Shown: positions 47,401 to 59,647, counted from the first letter of the stretch. The stretch is 64,000 bases of DNA from Ananas comosus (GCF_001540865.1 NC_033622.1:1266504-1330503); one strand, 5' to 3'. Made by a program: numbers and translations. Notes: generated from the letters alone by a model not told the origin.

Positions 47401-50400
47401 ACTGAACAACTTTTCAGTAATCAAAGCGTGCGTGCATGCGTTGGGAGATCCGAGTGCTCAAAAATCGAAATGCGTCTGTTTCTTTGTTTTCCCTTTTTTT
47501 ACTCGAGGCCCGGCTACGGCAGTCTGTAGCCAGGTTCATTTTCTAACTGAATGAAGTGGTGGCATGCTATCTTTTTTTCAAACAAAAGTATATAGAGTGA
47601 GACTATTATGCTATCGGAAGCACGGAGCCTTCCGTGCTTCCAACTCGTTTTCGATATTGCGGCTTTCGAATCGTCGATCGGCTCCGTTAAACTTGATCTA
47701 GAGTATTTGAAGTATCTAGAAAATAAATTTTATAATTTTACGATATCATTTGCCTAGTGAACGAAGGGGCTCAAAATCAACGGCTGAAAATAAAAATCTT
47801 ACAAAATATAATAATATGACATTAAAATTTTAAATCAAAGATATTGATCTTGTTTTATATAGTATAAAGAATTTTCTATCAAAATTTTACGTGATTTGAA
47901 TACTTCTACACCGTTAAACTTGCAAACGGCTCACTACGGCTATTGAAATTTGTTGATTTTGAGTCCATTCGATCACTAGGCAAATGATATCGTAAAATCA
48001 TAAAATTTATTTTCTAGGTACTCCAAATACTCTAGATCAAGTTTAACGAAGCCGATCGACGATTCGAAAGTTGCAACATCGAAAACGACCTGGAAGCACG
48101 AAAGGCTCCGTGCTTCCGATAGCATAGTAGCCTCACTCAAGTAGAGTATATATATCCCTATTATATGATTTTGTCATTGTTTTATGTGTGTTACATAATG
48201 ATTCACAGGGCCTAGTAAACTGCACGGGTGAGACAGGTAATTAAGTGTGATTTTGAAATGGTCCACCTTTTACAATGTATCTAGTACAAAATTTATGGCT
48301 AAATATATAGCCGGGCTACAACAATGTACGTATCTAGTACAAAATTTATGGCTAAATAGCTGGGCTACTAGTATCTAGTATAAAATTTATGGCTAAATAG
48401 CCGGCCTACTGGTCCCCAAATTTTGGCCAAGTTAATTTTACTTAGTGATCATCAAACTTTTTTTAGGTTTGGTATTTGATTCTATAGAACGAATCTAATC
48501 CTTATTTAATTACTATTAAAAAAATAATTGTATGTTATGTATTTAACGACTCATTTCCATCGATCGATCTCATGTGCTAATCTTACTGTCCCATCCATTA
48601 CGGTCTTTTCAATAATCATAAATTAAAATATTATATTAAAAGTATGAAATGGATGGACGACTGATAGATTTACAAACACAGACAAAAATATAAATAAGTT
48701 GCGCACAATATTTTTTTTTTTAAGAATCTATTAAACTTCGAGGACCAAAAAAACGAAGCAAGACCCTTATAAATATATTGCATATCCATGTAATTAGGTT
48801 GGCCGAGAATTAAATGTGTTGTGTCACTCTAGCATGCAATGCTCCTGATTACAAAAATATTTCTACAATACTAAGTCAAAATATGCATTACTCACCTTTT
48901 TCTGTAAATATAATAATATATATATTTCTTCAAAGGATCCATAGTCCTTTATTGTAAGGATCTTTATTTCAAGTTCAAATTCAACTAAAAGAATATTTTT
49001 ATAATAGTAAGTCAAAATATATATACAGTAATATAATATATTCTTTCAAAGGACCCATACTCCTTAATTAATTTTAAGAGTTGAAATTCAACAGATACAA
49101 TTTAATGATCCATCTCCCAACCAATCCAAGGAAGGTCCTTATCATCTTCTTGGTCCTGGAGTTGATTGGTTGAGTTCACAAGAAATTGACACTGGTCAAT
49201 TAATTAAGATGTGTGTTACAAGTTGTATGCAAATTGGTTTCAATTAGCCATCACTAGTGAAAAATTCGCGCTTCGTAGCCGCCACAAAATAATTTTATAA
49301 AATTTATATAATATTTATTTATTAGATTTTTATCGATCTATATATATAATGAAAACGGAGAAAAAGACGTGGACAACTAAATACGAATCAAAATATCTTG
49401 TGTAGTTGTCATTTGAACATCATATTGTTTTCTTATCTAATTTTATTTAATTTTAAAACTAGAATCTTCTAATTATAATTGCAAATAAAATTTTCCTATT
49501 TAACTAATCTATCTCCAAAATAAAGACTACAAAGTTTCTATCATTTATTTCAATATATTTTTTTATGAATAAATATTAATTTTTTACTATAATCTACAAA
49601 ATTGGATATTATTCATGCAGCACAAATTCATCACAAATTATTTTATAAAATAAAATATATACAAATATTTTAAGATTGTATTTGTAAATAGCTATCTAGA
49701 TGTCAAATGCTAGGATTCACTCAGTTGTCTTATTATTATTTTTTAATACAAAAAATCCAAAGGAGCTTTTCAAACCCTCAAATGTAAGAGTGTAAGATGT
49801 ACGCTCCAATGTGCTGTACAGGTAGCATTTTTCAATGCCAAAAACTAAATAGGCAGGCTATGTATGTAGAATCTAAGCAGGGGTATTATGGTAGTTTAAT
49901 GTCACACACTTATATAAAGCATAATATATTGAGCATTGCTCCTCCATATATATATCCTAAAACCAATTAGTTGGGGTTATTTATGTTATAAATTTGCTCA
50001 ATTTGTCCATGTGTTTCATTTGTTGGAATGTTGTTGGTGTTCATTAAAGATAATATTGGTTGGAGTAACTTATGCCCAAAATATGCTTTACCTAATTGCA
50101 AAAGTGATAGCTAGGAAGTAGACAAACCAACTACTTGGATTATCATTCTAGCTTTGGACATCTTAGAAGTTGTGGAATAAGCTTTCTTTATTCAGACAGA
50201 TAAATGAAAATGAAAAGAAACGGCACTAGTATTAATTGCAATAGTTATACAGCGCAACGAGAGCTTGGATATCGATTGTTTTCAGTATAACCATTTGAAA
50301 ATACGTAAGATTCTGTCTAAAGATACAAAATCTTCCTTAATTTAGACAGGTGAATGAAAACGAGAAGAAATAACTTTTGGACAATTCACATTTATACAAC

Positions 50401-53341
50401 GCAACAAGAGCTTGGATATCGATTGTTTTTAGTATAACTGTTTGAAAAAACATAAGATTCTGTTTAAGAATATATCAGATTCCTTCATTTAGACAGATTA
50501 ATGAGAATGAAAAGAAGTGACTCTCGGATTATTCACAATTATACATCGCAACAAGAGGTTGGATATCTATTATTTTCAGTTTGACTATTTGAACATAACA
50601 TAAGATTCAACACTAAGAATTCATAAGCTTTCTTAATTTAAGATGGATGAAAATGAAAGAAAAGGCACTTGGATCAACTGCAACTGCAGAGTGCTACAAG
50701 AGCTTGGATATCTATTGTTTTCAGTATAACTGTTTGGAAAAGCATAAGATTATGTATTAATTAAGAGTTCATAAACTCATTTCGACTTTCTACAATAGAA
50801 GTCAAATGCATGTATCCTATCTTATAGACCAACCAAGCCAAACATGCTTAAATATCATCATTCTTTATAACCTTTGGTTCTTAGAAAAAATAATTACTTT
50901 TTTTAGTATTAGATCAAAAGGTCATAAGTTCAAATCCTACCATGATTTAATCTCTTTTTATTTAATTACAATTCATGTCATGGACCTAGTAAAGAGTCTG
51001 GAATCCAAACGTGATAAATATGTCGAATTTAAAAATACTATTAGCATTTTTCTCTATTTAGAATAATTGGTTTTTTCATAAAACAGAAACTATATATGGA
51101 AAAAAGAAAAACATCTCTGTTTTAATTTTGAGGATCATAATTAATGATATAATTACCTGCAAATATCTCCCTATGTAGCTCCCAAGATTTGGGGTGAAGT
51201 GTTCCTCCCAAAAGATCAAATATAGGCATAAATAGACAAAAATTAGAGTTCTTCTCCACATGGTGAATACTATGATACCTGCAAATAAAAATTTATTTGT
51301 AACTTTAGTTATTAGTTTTTAAGAAAAAGATTAATCCAATTTCTTGATCTACTTAAAATACTGTTGAACAACTATCTATCTAGAGAAAAAGGAAATAGTG
51401 TGGAAAAAAAGAAATAAAAGATCTTAATTAAGCAATAATTTCACCTCTTCACTTTTTCTAAGGTGCGAATTTGTGAGATAAAAAATGCAAGATCGATACC
51501 GATCATTATCTTGATATGATATGAAAAAAAACTAATTGTTTACAGTGATGACACAAAAATGAAAGATAATTAATGTTTATAATTAAACATAGGGCAATAA
51601 TGCTACTCAGTTGTCGACAATTCACACTCAAAGTAACACTCGACAAAAGTCATATATTTAACTAGTAACAACATGGTACATTCTAATTTTAATAAAATTA
51701 CTAAACTAGAATTTTTGTTTTTAGCTAATGTGTAAAGAAGCTATATATAAAGAAATTTTACAAGTGAAAATTATTAAATTTCTCAGTAAAGTTCTTCTTC
51801 CCAAACAGCACTTTTACAAAATCTCTAATGAATTTAATGTTGTGTAGCTTCCAAGCTAGTAACATTTTTGTCTCTATAATCAAACTTGGAAGCAAATTAA
51901 AGTTTTCTTAGATTGTATATGCTATTTATATAACATTTTAAGACAAACCCATTTTAGCCAACACCTGAAATATCGATCACTATTGTAAAACAATTGATTA
52001 TGCCAAAATTTTAACCCCCTCCTATTCTAATACAATGCGAAGTAATTAATTAACTGATAATTCTAATTAAGCTGTTAGATAACGGCATGCATGATCGCTT
52101 ACGTTGGAGTGCAGATGAGGTATCTAAGGGTGGGGAAGGCATCAAAGATCACACTGGGCACCACCTCAATATTGCTATGCCCCATCCCTCTTAGGAAATC
52201 AAAGAGCCAAACATATCCAAATATGAGTCCATAAGATCCCCACCCCAATAAGCAAGAACCAAATATGGGCACACCCTTGATAATACTCAACACAATGCTC
52301 TCCAATGGGGTGACAAATCCAGCTGCCATAAACAACAGAAAAAAGGTAAAAAAAAAGAAAAAAAAAAGAAAAAAAAAAAAGAGAGAGAGAGGGAATAAGA
52401 CAAAATCACACAACTCAGCATCATTTAAACTCTAATTTGGAGGGATTTGTGAAGAGGAGATACGAGACAAGAAGAAATTATTGATTGCACCTGTTGCGTC
52501 CTTATATGTAGGAAATTGACATTGATAGAGTTGACTGTGTCTCCACCAAATCAGACATAGATTAATTTATAAAATGCTCTCACAATATCAGCTCTTATGT
52601 ATTTATATATTGCATGCATATTTATTGGCACTTGTTCTCATCTTATACTTTCAATCTAATTAAGCATTTAGTTTTAAAATAAAAGGTACAACTTATTGGA
52701 CACAGCTAATATATAGGTGGTGAAACCGCCAATCAGTAGAACAGCTTGGTAGGTAGATATATATATCTTATTTCTAAACTAATGGGTCTGCAATTTGAAT
52801 CACGTTTTATGTTATAACCAAAAAAAAGAAAAAACAGGAAATAATTTTTTTTTCTTTTCAAAAAAGGTTATATATATATATATAAAATTAGACTGGAATG
52901 CTTCTAATAGTACCAAGTTATTGGTGCTATTAGGTTTTCGGTTCTTAGATGAAGGGATGTGCGGCTAGGATGATAGTGGTCCCCTAGAGTTGAGTGTGTG
53001 GTTGATTGAATAGTATGATCTAACGGATGAAAATGATCAAAGGGGTAAATTTTACGGTGAAAAATTTGATAGCACAAAATGCTTGGCGTTATTAGAAACA
53101 CCCCGGCCGAACTCATATATATAGAACTAGGCTATAATACTATTAATATCATCAAATCATTGGTGCTATTACGTTTTCAGCCTTTGGATAAAGCGATGTA
53201 TGATAGTGGTTTTGTAGAGTTGAGTGGATAGTTGGTTGAACAGTATAATCTAATAAGTAAAAATGATTAAAGAGATAGATCAAACAGTAGAAAACTTGGT
53301 AGTACAAAGTAATTGATGCTATCCATAGAATTGTAGCCGCA

Positions 53342-53387
<46 letters not shown>

Positions 53388-54169
53388 GAAAGCTTATTTT
53401 GTTTTTTAATACCTGTAAAGGACTGAGGCACCTTTGAGGAGTGGTGGAGAGAGTGGTAGAGAGAGAAGAGGTTGCCTCTGTGGAATATTTCTCTATGCAC
53501 CCAATAATACAAAGGCTCTGATACTCCCACATGAAGAACAAAAGCCATGCAAACACCTCTCAAATCCCTTAGAGGGAGCTCTCTCAAATAAGGAAACCAA
53601 GAAAAAGCCATTGCTCCAATGAAACATTCAAGTATTATAAAATTATCCCTGCCCAAAAAAATTAAAAATAAAAATTTAAATTCTATCAAATAACCATGAA
53701 AAATAATGGCCTAAATTTTAACACTAAACACATAAAAAATATATATATGTATATATAAAATCCATACCAATCCCACTCTTTGTCAATTTGATCAAAATCA
53801 ACCCCATCCTTAAAAATCCGGCGCCGCCGATTGAGGAAGAGCATGTTGCTAAATGAGCACAAGTTTAGGTGGATGAGAGCTCTAAGGAAACATAGAAGCA
53901 GAAGATAAAAACACCATTTATGTGAGCTGTTACTCTCCCATGCCTTTGAGATTATAACCTTTGCTATAAGTGGCCCATATAGAAGATACTGCAAAAATAA
54001 ACTTAAACCATGTTAAATTAATATAACACAAAAAACAAAGGCCAAAAAAACAATATATATATATATATATATATAGTGAAAGAGAGTGTGTGTGAGATAG
54101 AAGGATGTATATGCATGCCTTGTAGACACCAAAGTTTTCCCATGGCCAAGAAGATAAAGGAGCACCCAT
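44495..54169 (-). CDS. CER3: CER3 / WAX2 (Glossy1-like) wax alkane synthesis protein
   Basis: Eleven exons with consistent phases give a 620-residue protein, close to the 632 of Arabidopsis CER3. Exons, right to left: 54169-54119, 53988-53768, 53648-53413, 52322-52103, 51278-51157, 47363-47107, 46583-46476, 46025-45819, 45593-45483, 45208-45035, 44650-44495. CER3 is an ER membrane protein that works with CER1 to turn very-long-chain acyl-CoAs into alkanes of the cuticle. Seen: start [14 protein letters not shown]; hydrophobic N-terminal half; His clusters HREIFH (142-147), HSLHH (156-160), HSIHH (245-249); a WAX2 C-terminal domain with [20 protein letters not shown] and [15 protein letters not shown]; end [20 protein letters not shown]. 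No stop or frameshift. Odd points: intron 1 uses a GC donor (aag/gcatgc), and introns 3 and 5 hold transposons and a tandem array. Intron 5 is 3.8 kb. TATA-like tatttatatatatacacc lies about 120 bp before the ATG. Confidence 0.95.
47465..47586 (+). mobile_element. LINE 3' tail in CER3 intron 5
   Basis: ggcccggctacggcagtctg, ttcattttctaactgaatga and the hairpin ggtgg-catg-ctatc (47558-47571) followed by a T/A-rich end match the LINE tails elsewhere in the window. Only the untranslated end is left. It is antisense to CER3. Confidence 0.55.
47595..48138. mobile_element. 544-bp foldback MITE, Mutator-like (subfamily 1), in CER3 intron 5
   Basis: Ends gagtgagactattatgctat and atagcatagtagcctcactc. 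Close in sequence along its length to the 8.6-kb element, in opposite inner orientation. Flanks aaagtatata and aagtagagta are only an imperfect duplication. No coding capacity. Confidence 0.85.
48277..48411. repeat. Three tandem units of 41-52 bp in CER3 intron 5
   Basis: The phrase gtatctagtacaaaatttat followed by ggctaaatagc and gggctac recurs at about 48,278, 48,330 and 48,371. The first two units are longer by a short insertion. Confidence 0.8.
50170..50790. repeat. Tandem array of four ~147-bp units in CER3 intron 5
   Basis: Each unit has agacagataaatgaaaatga, then gcaacgagagcttggatatc, gattgttttcagtataac, and cataagattctg. The anchor word gag(c/g)ttggat lies at 50,261, 50,408, 50,555 and 50,700, so the spacing is 147, 147 and 145 bp. 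Units are about 75-85% alike by eye. No open frame and no spacer structure like a CRISPR. Confidence 0.85.
52890..53113. mobile_element. MITE, family B, in CER3 intron 3
   Basis: Ends gactggaatgcttctaatag and ttattagaaacaccccggcc are partly inverted. The core has gctaggatgatagtggtccc, tggttgattgaatagtatga and gatctaacggatg. Confidence 0.7.
53122..53342. mobile_element. MITE, family B, second copy in CER3 intron 3
   Basis: Directly after the previous copy and in the same sense: gctataatactattaatatc at the left, then gatgtatgatagtggttttg, ttggttgaacagtataatct and gatgctatccatagaattgt at the right. More decayed than its neighbour. A (TA)n tract follows (53,346-53,382). Confidence 0.6.
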
Positions 54170-54352
54170 TTTTCTTTTTTTCTTTTTTTTTTGTTTCTCT
54201 TTTTTTTTTCTAAGAGGAGGAGAAGGAAAGGATCTAGTGGTTACTTTGTGTTTGTATTGTGAGGATGGATGTGGCACCAAAAATGGGTGTATATATATAA
54301 ATATATGTATCCATATGTATAGTTTGTATAAGAAGCCAGGGTAACTTCTCAA

Positions 54353-55724
54353 TAAATATTGGGTGGATGGGGAATCAATAAATAAAATAAATGAAATGTT
54401 TCACCAAATCTGTTGGTGGTGTAGTGTTTGGTTAACCAAGGCTTAGTCAACATTGGTGATGTAGAAGGGAATTGGTCTCTTCTCATTGGAGTCAATTTTG
54501 TGCTGCTTTTATTTTTATTTTTATTTGTAGATGCAATTATATGTAATAGATATTTTGTGATTGGAAAAGTACAAATGAGTAGAATGATTACAAAGACAAG
54601 TCAACAGGGTTTAGTATGTAGAATGATTACGAGGACAAGTTATAGGGTTTTATTTAATAATATTGTATCTTGTGAACAACCAATAACTTTTTTTTTTTTT
54701 TTTTTTGGTCTTTGATGAGACGAGAAAACAAAACAAAAATTAATTACATGCTACACACGCAAAATAATTGTCCAAAATCGAATCTTGAAAAAATGAATAT
54801 GTTAGTGTGATTTTTATATATATGAGCCAAAGTCAGAACTACGGAGACGAATCCAATCAAATAAGAATATTTCCTATGATTAATAAATTTTGTACAAAAA
54901 TGCATGTATTCATGCTATCATTGCAATTAATTACTAATCCTTTCAACAAGTAAATATTCTTACTCAACATTGCCCAAGTAAAATTATCTAAATAAAAAGC
55001 TTATATTTTGGTAACATTTGTCTCTTTAAAAAAGGAAAAAAAAACAGTCACGTACCCTTTTCTAATGTTACAATTTTGTAATTGTGACAACGTATATAAT
55101 TAGTTCCCTACATCATTTTCGTGAAAAATTTTATAGAAACCCTCAACTTTTATCGCGGGCCATGCAAGTTCTTGTTTTTTTCTTTTTGATTAAAATTTTC
55201 GTAATTTTTAATTGTTTTAATGTGAACTCTTTCGTCGAGTTGAATTGGAAAGTCATTAAAAAATACCATCTTTATAACCCTGGCTAAAAAAAACTTCAAT
55301 TTAATTTCTAAAAATTATCTAAATACAAATAATTGAAGGTTAAAAAAGGCGCAATTAAAAGAATTAGTTGAGGGGCCTATTTCAAAACTCTCTATAATTG
55401 TAGAACAAAATCCAAAACCCGTATTTATTTATCAGGATTAATCAACAAACTCTGAGCCATTCGTGCTGGTGCAAAGGAATCAAGGGCAATGTTAAATTTG
55501 CATAAAGATGCTCACAATATTCTGATGCTACAAAGAGGTCCTTGAACTTAAAATTTGCGCAGTTTTACAATTAGATGCTTAATCTTTAGAATTAATATTG
55601 CACCATTTATCCATAATATACTTTTACTGATATTTTCACTTTGATCCCTGACCTCTTCTCCAATTTGCACATCCATCGTTCCAATCCAAGCTCACCCATC
55701 TTCAAAGTCATTCTAGCTCTGCGC
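54353..55724. other. Upstream region of CER3 and intergenic DNA
   Basis: The start of this region would be the CER3 promoter. No further gene is visible. The frames at 54,428-54,715 and 55,084-55,287 have no domain I know. A short direct repeat, gtagaatgattac(a/g)a(g/a)gacaa, lies at about 54,578-54,640. Confidence 0.45.
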
Positions 55725-55729
55725 CTACG

Positions 55730-56204
55730 TGTGAGACCCCAGATAGTCCTATATATAAGATATAATAGGGCTAAAATTCTTAACCCGACTTAAACATTTT
55801 TTGTGATGGTAAGGTCCAAGAGGTTAAGAGAGTTAAGCGTGTTAGGATGAAAGTAACCCTAGGATGGGTGACCGCCTGGAAAGCTGGGGTGTCACAGTTG
55901 GTATCAGCATCAAAGCCAATTACCAGCCGGAAGTGTAAGATGAGTCTCAGCTGAGGCAGGATCGGAATGACAAGACTAGTGAAAGTCTCACATCGCCTGC
56001 TATTTGTGTGTCTGAGCCTGACGAGAACGTCAGGACCTAAAGGGGAGGAAATTAATGTGAGACCCCAGATCGTCCTATATAAAATTCTTAATCCGACTTA
56101 AATTTTTTGGGTGGTGACAAGACCCAAGAGGTTAATAGAGTTAAGCGTGCTAGGACGGGAGTAGTCTTAGGATGAGTGACCTCCTGGAAAGCTGGGGCGT
56201 CACA
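55730..56204 (+). mobile_element. Complete Cassandra TRIM retrotransposon (5S rRNA-containing LTRs)
   Basis: Two LTRs (55,730-55,896 and 56,056-56,204) start tgtgagaccccagat and end gtcaca. Both carry a piece of 5S rRNA with its internal Pol III promoter words: gttaagcgtgctagga and aggatgggtgacc(g/t)cctgga. After the first LTR comes ttggtatcagcatc, a Met-tRNA primer-binding site; before the second comes a purine tract, aaaggggaggaaatta. The 5-bp duplication ctacg lies at 55,725-55,729 and 56,205-56,209. These are the defining parts of the Cassandra family. The interior is about 160 bp, with no coding capacity, as usual. The LTRs differ by several changes and a ~19-bp indel, so it is not recent. 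Confidence 0.93.
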
Positions 56205-56209
56205 CTACG

Positions 56210-58765
56210 ACCACCTAGACCTCGCAAAAAATATCTATTCTCTAGTCTAGAGCTTTTGACGTCTTAGTTTTATGTCGATCGAGTGCGTCACGAAACTCTT
56301 CTAGAAATTTGAAAAATTAAAGTTGATGCTGAGATCAACGCTAAGGGCTGTGGAGAAGAAGGAAATTAAAAGCAGTGGAGGAGGAGGGGGAGGGAGAGGA
56401 AAGGGGCTATGACGTCATCGAAAGAGTTGAGATCGAGGGACGAGAGAGGGGAACAAATAATTTTGGTTAGATTTCTAAAATTTTGAATATGCAAAATAAA
56501 AAAACAAGGACTGATTTTGCAGAAACGTAAAACTAATAAATTTTTTATGCAAATTGGCTATAAATATGTATATTTTTAGAAGAGATATATAAGCCACATA
56601 GAGTATCATTGACATGAAAGTAAATGTATATAACAATATTAGTAGAAACTAAAAGTTGTTGATCAAATAAACATTGTTCTTCATAGTCAAATCAATTAAA
56701 TAAAATATGTAAAATATGTGTGCGCATTATATATATATTATATATTTTATATTATATATTATTAGGATCAATAAATCGAGGTGGTTGTTCCGTAAACGAG
56801 CACAGGCTCAAATTAATAGCCACATGACAAAGTGTTATTCACGTTCACACACTTTCAATATTGTGGTCACGTATAGTACTACAAAATATAAACATGTATA
56901 TACAAACATACGGAGAATTTGATATAGATAGAGGTAGTTCTAACACTTAACTAGCTAGAAGATTCGAGAAGGTTCTATAAATTCCACGTACGTACTTTTT
57001 TGAGCTCTCTTATCACGCTTCCCAATGTGCTACAATCTTCGAGACTTTCTCTTATCTAAGTTGCCATCCTTAAGGTCAAAATATATCTAACTCCTTGTTT
57101 GGTATTAAATTTATATAAAATAATTACTTTTTCTATAAGTTAAGGATACGATCTCGAACTCAAAATTTTTTACACTGATACTATGTTAAATTATATAAAA
57201 TAATTATTTTTCTTCAAAAGTTTAAGGGGGAGTTTAGTTTAGTGTAAAAACGAAGCTGAAAATTATTTTCGGTCTAAAAAATATTTTTCACTTACTTGAT
57301 TCGATGCAAAATAATTTTTTCATAAAAATACCTTTACAGATATGAAAAAAGATTTCATTTTTTGCTGAAGGAGAATAATATATATAATATTTTTTTTTCT
57401 ACAAACCAAACGTTAAAAAGTGTAAAAAAAAAATTCCGTCAAAAACTCTTTTCCACCGAAAATTATTTTTCATAACTCTATACATTAAATCAAAACAAAC
57501 CTTAAGCTACTAGAGAATGATATTTTTAATAATCATATATATTTAAGTATCTGTATTTGATTTGTCTAGATAGTCGTCTTTAAAATCAAGAATTTGATTT
57601 TTGCTTGTGCTTTCAAAAAATAAAGCTAATATCTTTGACTTTTTGATATTAAACATAGCATATTTATTTAAGGGAATCAGGATTAGAGCTTTAAAGATAA
57701 ACTAAAAAAAATATAATGCTATTTTTAGTACTATAAAATGTTTTATATATTTTTTTCATCTAAACACTTTAATTATTTTGAGCTAACAACTACTCAGCCA
57801 CTTATAATTTAGATATAGTTTTCACCTCATTTACTATCACATTGATTTTTTTTATGTAATATGATGTAGAACTAATTCTGAACCACTTCATTTTATGTGG
57901 TTGTTGATTCGATCTCTATATATTATCTTTATTCAACGAAGAAGTTTTTGATCCTGCGAAACTTTTCTGAGTTAGCTCAAAAATATATATTATGCAAAAT
58001 AATTGATAATTTAACATTTCAAAGTGAAGGCAAAGTAAAGAAATTTCTTCTTTTTTAAAAAAATTGTTGAATGCCAAATAATTTCTTTAAATGGTTGAAA
58101 GCGAATTGTAATTCATAAAAAAAAAAATCAGAAATAAAAATATTTTGAAAAATACAAAAAATTAAGTTGCAATAATAGGATTGTTAGGACTAATCAATGC
58201 ATATTTTCCTTATTATTTTGTCATTCATTTATTGAGAGAGTTATTAATTACTGTGTACAAACATTTATTAAGACAAGGGACTAAACAACTAAAACCTCAA
58301 GCATATATAACTTTAAGAACCCAAATTAACCATGAAAATTGGAAAGGGAAAATTGCACCCATAGTCCCTGACCTATCAGCCAAGTTTTATTTGGTCCTCA
58401 AACTTTCACGCATAAATTATTGCCTACACCCAGTGTATCTGTACATCTCTGCATTATAGATTAATTATGGACTATTTTTCGCATCACATATTTCAACCCT
58501 ACTGCTCGTTGTGAATTTTTTGGTTCGATACTTTAACGAGTCAGCTCGTATTCTCATGTTCGGTTCGTTTATGAAAAACAAGTCGAATACGACCCGACCC
58601 TGACTTGCTCGTATTCAGCTCGTTGACACACCTACCACAAAGGAATAGTCTCTTTGACTGTTTAACATAAGCAATGCATGAATTTTTAAACAGCGATGAA
58701 CGATTGATTACGAAGGTTACGAAAAATAATTAAACATTAAACAAAGAACCATTATATATATATAT
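56210..58765. other. Intergenic DNA without a recognised gene
   Basis: AT-rich, with no gene-like frame. Purine-rich patch at 56,340-56,450. A decayed hAT-like end (cgagtcagctcgtattc, gacccgaccctgacttgctcg, ending ttgacacacctacc) lies near 58,500-58,636. An N follows at 58,766. Confidence 0.45.
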
Positions 58766-58766
58766 N

Positions 58767-58989
58767 AGGAATTAGTGTTTTTAAGTTTTTAACCCTTAGA
58801 TCAACTCCTTTATCATTTCTAACATTTTAAGTTAATATTATTTTCCTGTTGGGACTACTAAATCCTATAGGAGACTACTGAACCGTAAGATAACCACTAT
58901 CATCCCAACTATACAGTTATTGATCCAAGGGCCAAAAAGTTAAAAATAACAACTCCTTTATACTTTTGAAAGTATAGTAGCTCTACACT
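58767..58989. mobile_element. MITE, family B, left end at an assembly N
   Basis: Core words acccttagatcaactccttt, ataaccactatcatcccaac and the right end gaaagtatagtagctctaca match the family. The left end stops at the N, so it is incomplete. A possible shorter relative lies at about 59,146-59,280. Confidence 0.6.
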
Positions 58990-59647
58990 ATATATATATT
59001 TATATATCGGTCCGTGGTGAGGGCTAAGGGTATTGGGCCAAATTGAAAGCAATCACGCAACTGGGCTTGGGCTTGGATAATGAGGCACTTCAACTCGGGA
59101 TCAGGTATAGAAGGCCTAGCTTGCGACGTAAAAAAAAATGTGAAACTATATGCTTCTAAAAGTAGCTACTTTCGACTTCCAGGCACCTGAAGCCATAATA
59201 AAATCACCATCATATCGCAAACCCTATTGATCCGACGGTCAAAAAGTTGGAAGTAGCACACTTTGAGAAGCACTTAAGCCCAATGCAAAGTATCAAGATC
59301 ACCCTCAATTTTGGCTTGAATACACTTAACCATAAAAAATTTAAATAAGTTAAAGTAAAAAAGAAAGAAACTACATGAACTTTCCAATTTTTTCAATTAT
59401 TTATCCCACTGCTATTTTTGCAAAATTTTATAACTAATTACAGGAATCACAACCTCTTTTTTTTTTAAACTTATTAAAGTATATACACTGACTAAATGTA
59501 ATCAGTTTACTCCAATATGCCAATAATTTCAAAGTATAATCCGGCAAAGTAATCTTTAATCTTGTGGTATTGATATTTTAATTTGATAAACCGACAGTGT
59601 CAACGCCTTTTAAGGACCTGTTTGATACTGAGGACTATCTGATAATT

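Noticed and set aside
50170..50790. CRISPR-like array
   Set aside because: Units are long, imperfect and contiguous with no unique spacers, in a plant intron.
55820..56204. 5S rRNA gene
   Set aside because: Only part of the 5S sequence is present, inside paired LTRs with a primer-binding site, so it is a Cassandra element.
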